A DNA stretch of 64,000 nt, taken from Eulemur rufifrons. Lineage: Eukaryota; Chordata; Mammalia; Primates; Lemuridae. Below are positions 58,589-64,000 of this stretch, in pieces. The DNA is taken from assembly GCF_041146395.1 (NCBI RefSeq), contig NC_090986.1, positions 44,056,001-44,120,000 on the forward strand, in the 5' to 3' direction. Within the stretch, counting starts at the first letter, position 1, and every line of letters begins with the position of its first letter. The position numbers and the translations under genes were made by a program. The notes beneath the pieces are model-generated. The model ran no database searches and had not been told where the DNA came from. It saw nothing but the letters and a program-made list of their open reading frames with translations.

Positions 58589-61500
58589 TACATATGTGCA
58601 TGTGGGTATTTATATATATGTGTGTGTTTCTATATATAATATGTATATATACAGGCTTTTGCTGGACGGTGAGGTTAGATAAAATGAGCGATAACTATGT
58701 GAGGCAAAAACCAGAGATATATGATGATTTCTAAATGAATTAACATTTATGAAAATATATTTTATGTGTGATTTTCAATATTCTTCCTCTTCTTTCATGA
58801 AATTCTTTGAACCAAGAAGGCAACTTTACAATATTGCCAAGAACCCAGGGCTCAAGTTGGCAGGGAAGCCATAGAGCAGTCTTGTGATTCAGCCTCTGCC
58901 AACTCGTGCTTTTAAATTATAGGCTGTAGCAAAGGTAACACTGAGAACATTAGAACACCAGCACGAAGAAGTCTTTTTGGACTTTTTTGGGTATATTAAA
59001 ACTTCTCCAGAGTTAATAAATAAATTCATGAAGTCAGAGAGGACACAGAGTCTCAGTGTGAACTAGTTGAGCAGAGAGATTGAACACTTTTGGGTCTAGT
59101 CACAGCCTCAATTAAACTCTGGGAGCCTTAGTTTAAACAGCCTTCTTGAAGGTCATTTTCTATTGCTGACAATAGCTAGGAGTCTGTTTGAATACTGAAG
59201 ATTCAGCAGATACTGTATTTGGTATGTGCTAATTTACTGGAACTATATGATCTGATCTCATCAAGAAACTTTTGGATTTGTCACTAGGCTGATTCAGATA
59301 AGCTAATTCCCTTCAGCAAGGCAAACGAGGAAGTCATTTATGTAAGCAGAGATTCATTTTAGACTGACTCAATTCTCTGAGACAGAGGCCAAGGACTTGA
59401 AAGATGCAACTTCCACTGGATTCGACAAGGTGAATCAGATGCTAGTGAAAAAGTGGCTGACACTTAGTAGGAGCTGAAGACATCCTTGTTGAAATTATAT
59501 TCTGATGTCCAGTCATCTTTAAATTTGCTTCCAAATTATTAAGAGGCTAGCAGTGTAATCCGAATTTGGTAAGATGTTAATTGTTTCTCTCACTGGCTGC
59601 TTAACTATTGTACATTTTCACAGTTTGTGAAGTTGAAGGGAGGAAGTTAAATGAAGTGTAGCCCCAGCCCCTGCCATGTTTTTTTATTTGTTACCAATCT
59701 GTATACATGATTTAGTAACTTGAGTATTAAACAGCTGCTTTAAAATGTCTTGGGTTTATAGGTGCATCAATTTTTGTAATCCCTGTTCTATCAGTACCTA
59801 GGATAACAGAGAATATATTTTGTTTGTGAAACTCTATTACTTTAATTCCCTTAAAATGTTTTGTAATCTGTGTCATTTTTGCTTGCTGGCATTTATTTCA
59901 TTTTTTCAGAGAATTTATTTATTTCCTCTGCCACTTTTTCTAGACTTTCATTATTTATCTTTTAGTTTTCATAATGAGGCTGCCTATTAAAATCTAAGTC
60001 AACCATTTTATGAGAAGAGGAAATCATGCAAAAAGAAAATGCACTTCTACCAAGCCAGGATTAAATCTTCTACCTTTCTATCCCTAAAGCACCTCTAAGT
60101 TCTTTGTCCACACTTGTTAATGAATACACATATAAATCAGCAAGTGCCGCCCATGTACCATGAAAATTATAGATCCCTAGAGTAGTACCTAGTGGATTCT
60201 TCTTATGATTGACTTCTCTATTGTTTGACATAGAAAACATCTTTAAAATGGAAGAAAAACTTTGGTCCTATGGAATTGTGCTATCTTTTCAATGAGATCA
60301 CTTCTTACACTCAGAGCCAAAGAAAGATATCCACCTAATTCTGGGTACGAAGGTAAGACTATAGTCACCCAGGGGGAATGAGGCTTAAATCTTCCTGTTT
60401 TCTTTATAAACTTAGTGAACATGGTCACAAACACTTAGCTTTTTAAAATGTTAGATGCTACTCTAATACAAAGATAAATATAGAATGGCACCTGTCTTCT
60501 TGTAGAGAATCCTACAAAGATTTCCTTAATATCCTAAATGCCCCTTCTTATAAGTCTTACATTGTTAGAATTTATCACGGCCATCAAAGTTTAACATTAA
60601 GCAGAATGCATGACAATGACAAGACCACAGAATATAAAGACATTTCTGAAGTTTAAGTATTCACATTTTATAATTTTAATTCAAGGAAATAAAGGAAGTA
60701 TATTTGAACAATCTTTGACCCATAGAGTCACTGCACAGGTGGACTCGTAAGGAAAGAAATCTCATAACCCCATCTGGTGCCAGGGACTATAATGCCATTT
60801 TAAGCAGCTATCATGAAGATTCTTGGGAAATCTAAAGAATTTCTCATCTTGTGACAAATGTATAATCACTGTCTGTCACCATTTTAGACATGGGATAGAA
60901 AATGGGAATCAGTACGTATATTAAGCTGTTTGGAAATTGAAAGAACTGAACATTCTGGAAAGCACAGTTGTATCAGAAACTAGAGAGTCATGGTTAGCCA
61001 ACAATAACACAACTGCACAGCAATACCACCATCATCATCACCATACTCACCATAAGGACATGGTCAGGTGTGTACTTGTGTGTTAGATTGTTGAGAGAGT
61101 ACTTGCGATTAAAGTGGAAAGAGCATGGGACTGTGGTTCTCCTGCCTGAATGAATCTTCCCATTCTAAACAGTGTTCTGCCTAGATGGCATTAGAAAACA
61201 TAAGCAAAGAAATAAATAGATGATAGATAGATAATCAGCAGACGTATTGGCTACTAATTGTTCAAGGTTATTATTAATAGATTCACCTCCTGGCTTCTTT
61301 GTGCAATAAAAATTTGATCTGTAGAAAAACGGTTGAGCTTTTCTACCTTAGCTGGGTATCTATCAGAAAAGACTGTTTAAACAGTTCCTGGAGGTGAATA
61401 AATAGTTTCTGTCAAGTGTATACTTGATTTAGGGAAAACTTCGTATTTTTCATTCTTACCTCCATAGATAGAAATATCATTGAGAAAAGAGCATTTGGGA

Positions 61501-61675
61501 AAGTTGGAATTATACTAGCTTGCTTTCAAATTTATTTTCATTCACCAGACAATTAATTCTAACTTTACTTTTGATAGGCCTGATTTAAGAATCCAGGCTC
61601 CTTCAAAAAAGAAAGAACAACCAAAGAAAACAATTTTAAGAAATCACATGAGAGTTAAACTCTTTATTGATAGTG
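58589..61675. other. No recognised feature (about 3.1 kb)
   Basis: A TA/TG-rich patch follows the MITE to about 58655. A short (GATA)-like run lies at about 61217-61233. The rest is unassigned, with no frame above 63 codons. Confidence 0.5.
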
Positions 61676-61687
61676 AAAATACACATG

Positions 61688-61721
<34 letters not shown>
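61676..61721. repeat. (CA)n-(GA)n microsatellite
   Basis: An imperfect CA run passes into about 12 uninterrupted GA units. Confidence 0.95.
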
Positions 61722-62754
61722 AATGGAAGAAAGACTTCACCTTAACCAAAATCTGTTACCAAAGTATTCCTATCTAATCTACCCATGAAAATAAGAGCAG
61801 GCTTATTGTTGGAGAAGGAGAAAACATTCTTTGTGCTCAACTTCCTCTGTGTCCTTGTACTTCATGGTCAGAATGCATTTTAAGTAAGATTTGAAATAAA
61901 AATACAACTTATAATTTAAGTTCCTTCTAAAAATAGTTGTAGGCCAAAAATATAAGCAATAGAAAGGGGAAGAAAGTAATTATATACATGGATAAAATTG
62001 TGATATAAATCAAGACTTTCTTGCATATATGGAAGGATAAACAAATATATGTTTAACATTGTGGTGAAGTATTAATATATACAAGCTTCCTAAATAATGA
62101 CATTTACAGATACATTTTTAAATAAAAATATTTCTTCCTTACCATCAACATTACTTATTAACACTTGTTGATATAATGATCTATGTCAGGCTTTTTTCTT
62201 GGTGTGTAATTTATAATCCAAGATAGAATTGATTTGAACATTCTCACTTTAGAATCTACAAGTTAGGTGAATACAATAATGAAAATAGTAAAATGATGTG
62301 TATAGGTAAAGAATCAGCAGGATTGTGACTGAAAGGTTTCATGTTGATGCAGGGTAATGATGCAAAGAAAAATTTATTTCCCTTGCAATTAAGGCCAGGC
62401 TTCAAGGAGGAGGCCAAAATCAGGAATATCTTCTATCAAGAAGTGGTGAATGCCTTCCAACATAGGAGAGATTTAGCAACTGAATTTTTCTTGTTCATCT
62501 TCCTGATATGGAGATTTATGAGTAATTATAATTATTTAAAAAGTTATATTTTTCATTCCTACACCTCATACTTTTAGAAAATAAGAATGTGACCTCTATC
62601 CTACAGCACATTATCCCTCTAGTTTGATGTTTTCCCCAAAGTTGTGCCTAAGTGTGTTTACCACCCATTTTCAATGCTTGAGTGCCACAGTAACAACCAT
62701 AACAACAACATCAGAAATGGTTCCACTAGCACTTGAATTACAAACCATTTCCGC
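61722..62754. other. No recognised feature (about 1.0 kb)
   Basis: A 78-codon frame at 62341-62577 has no recognisable domain. Confidence 0.5.
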
Positions 62755-62895
62755 ATATTCTATTTCACATGTTTTTACACAAACTCTGTGAAGTTGTTAG
62801 GGCTAGTGTTAATACCTCATTTTTCAAATATGGAATCTAGGTTGAGTAAGGTCAAATGACCTTAGCTAAGGTCATAGGATTAAACAATTAGGGGA
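62755..62895 (-). repeat. MIR SINE, antisense
   Basis: 'CACAAACTCTGTGAAGTTGT', 'TACCTCATTTTTCAAATATG' and 'TTAGCTAAGGTCATAGGATT' are reverse MIR landmarks in order. Confidence 0.75.
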
Positions 62896-62901
62896 TGGGA
62901 G

Positions 62902-63108
62902 TTGGAGTTTCTAGCGTATTCTCCAAAGAAAGAGAGAATCAGAGACATAGTCTTGGAATGGGCTGGACCAGGAGTGAATAGTGAGACTTCTCCTGCCACC
63001 GTCCCTCAAGCTATGCACATACTCCAATCCTTGAATAAAGTGACTGCTGAGTTGCTGGCAGTTCAGGGCATGTCATTAAGAGAATTCGCTAGGACGGAGA
63101 CCCCTTAA
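62902..63108 (+). other. Orphan open frame, 68 codons, not assigned
   Basis: It reads from a TTG codon directly after a MIR fragment to TAA. The predicted chain includes 'TVPQAMHILQSLNKVTAELL', which could form an amphipathic helix, and has an even residue composition unlike the low-complexity frames elsewhere. No ATG start, splice acceptor or family match was seen. It could be chance or a fragment of a pseudogene. Confidence 0.2.
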
Positions 63109-63530
63109 TGTAATTTATTATTGTGTTCTGTACCTAAATTACCCAGACTAGTTACAGGGATTAATTTGGAGAGTGTTCTAATGTATGGTTTGTATTCATT
63201 GATTTGTATAAATATATCATGTTTATTGATACACATTTTTTTTTGCCTTGTGAATTAATCTTTGTATAGTTATTTCTGAGTTTCAGGAATACATAGACTG
63301 ACCCCAGGGTATTCTAGATTCATAAGCCTACCAGATCTTAGATCCAGTCTCCACAAAAGTAAAAATAAGTCGAGTATTTAGGGTGTTTACTGGAATGTGA
63401 CCATACACAAGTAAAATGAAATAGAGGGCAGAGAAACTCTAAATTTCATCTGGGTAGGTTGTTAATAAGGCTCATTCCTATTTAGCAGGTTCTTCCCTAC
63501 CCTGAAAAAACAAAACAAAACTAATACCTT
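63109..63530. other. No recognised feature
   Basis: AT-rich sequence between the orphan frame and the last Alu. Confidence 0.5.
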
Positions 63531-63546
63531 ATATCTTTACTCTTTT

Positions 63547-63881
63547 CTTTTTTGTTTTTTTGAGACAGAGTCTCACTCTGTTGCCCAGGCTAGAGTGAGT
63601 GCCATGGCGTCAGCCTAGCTCACAACAACCTCAAACTCCTGGGCTCAAGTGATTCTTCTGCCTCAGCCTCCCGAGTAGCTGGGACTACAGGTATGTGCCA
63701 CCATGCCTGGCTAATTTTTTCTAAATATATTTTTAATTGTCCAGCTAATTTCTTTCTGTGTTTTGAAGAGACAGGGTCTCGCTCTTGCTCAGGCTGGTCT
63801 CGAACTCCTGAGCTCAAACTATCCTCCCGCCTGGACCTCTCAGAGTGCTAGAGTTACAGGCGTGAGCCACCGAGCCTGGTC
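63547..63881 (-). mobile_element. Alu (strepsirrhine type) with target duplication
   Basis: A full-length dimeric Alu in reverse from the T-rich tail and 'GAGACAGAGTCTCACTCTGT' to 'GCCACCGAGCCTGG'. The duplication 'ATATCTTTACTCTTT' (15 bp, perfect) is at 63531-63545 and 63882-63896. The right-arm insertion is present. Confidence 0.97.
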
Positions 63882-63896
63882 ATATCTTTACTCTTT

Positions 63897-64000
63897 AACC
63901 ATTTCAGTTTGTCCAAGTATCATCTATTTTATATACATATGTATATATTTACATATACAAATCCTTTCCACATTACTATAATAATTTAAAACATTTTCCC
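63897..64000. other. AT-rich tail of the window
   Basis: It includes an imperfect palindromic TATACATATG-type run near 63930-63958 and nothing else I recognise. Confidence 0.5.

Overview
The window reads as nuclear DNA of a strepsirrhine primate, most likely a lemur. Five of the six Alu-derived elements carry the strepsirrhine dimeric Alu layout: 'GCCTAGCTCACAGCAACCTC' in the left arm and an extra A/T-rich segment before the A-box-like 'AGTAGAGAC' of the right arm. That segment is absent from human Alu. The rest is an AT-rich mix of L1, L2, MIR, MaLR, ERV and DNA-transposon relics, typical of a mammalian intergenic region or a very long intron. I found no convincing protein-coding exon, tRNA, rRNA, CRISPR array or operon. 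No open frame exceeds 173 codons, and the longest frame lies inside a decayed retrovirus.

Layout. 0-13 kb: mostly old unique-looking sequence with L2 and MIR scraps, an Alu monomer with a (GT)n tail near 6.0 kb, and a 183-bp direct duplication (9.9 and 11.4 kb). 13-14 kb: a composite L1/Alu insertion with a 14-bp target duplication, then a MaLR LTR. 15.4-20.3 kb: a 5'-truncated antisense L1 interrupted by a Tigger-like DNA transposon. 20.3-22.0 kb: antisense ERV-L pol remnant, then an AT-rich 61-bp tandem repeat. 24.1-25.3 kb: an ancient antisense LINE split by a younger Alu. 26.8-31.5 kb: MLT1-like LTR, L2 and MIR pieces.

34.4-37.5 kb: the best-preserved relic is a class I (gamma-like) endogenous retrovirus on the + strand. 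It has a 5' LTR-like segment, a primer-binding site fitting tRNA-His, broken gag with a zinc knuckle, protease with a mutated active site, and the start of reverse transcriptase; no 3' LTR was recognised. It is followed by 1.2 kb of unidentified sequence holding its own 100-bp direct repeat. 38.8-43.3 kb: L2, three full-length or nearly full-length Alus (two with clear target duplications) and a complete MER1-type hAT element. 44.8-45.5 kb: old L1. 47.9-49.6 kb: a hAT element containing a nested Tigger. 50.4 kb: solo MaLR LTR. 51.2-58 kb: mostly featureless, with an L2 fragment and a perfect 15-bp hairpin. 58.1-58.6 kb: two L1M tails and a 78-bp mariner-type MITE that is almost entirely hairpin. 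58.6-64 kb: mostly featureless, ending in another Alu.

Nothing here works together as a gene system. The content is layered transposon history, and the points of interest are structural: nested insertions, target duplications, hairpins and lesions in retroviral catalytic motifs. Family names come from recognition by eye, without alignment, so old fragments carry low confidence and approximate ends.
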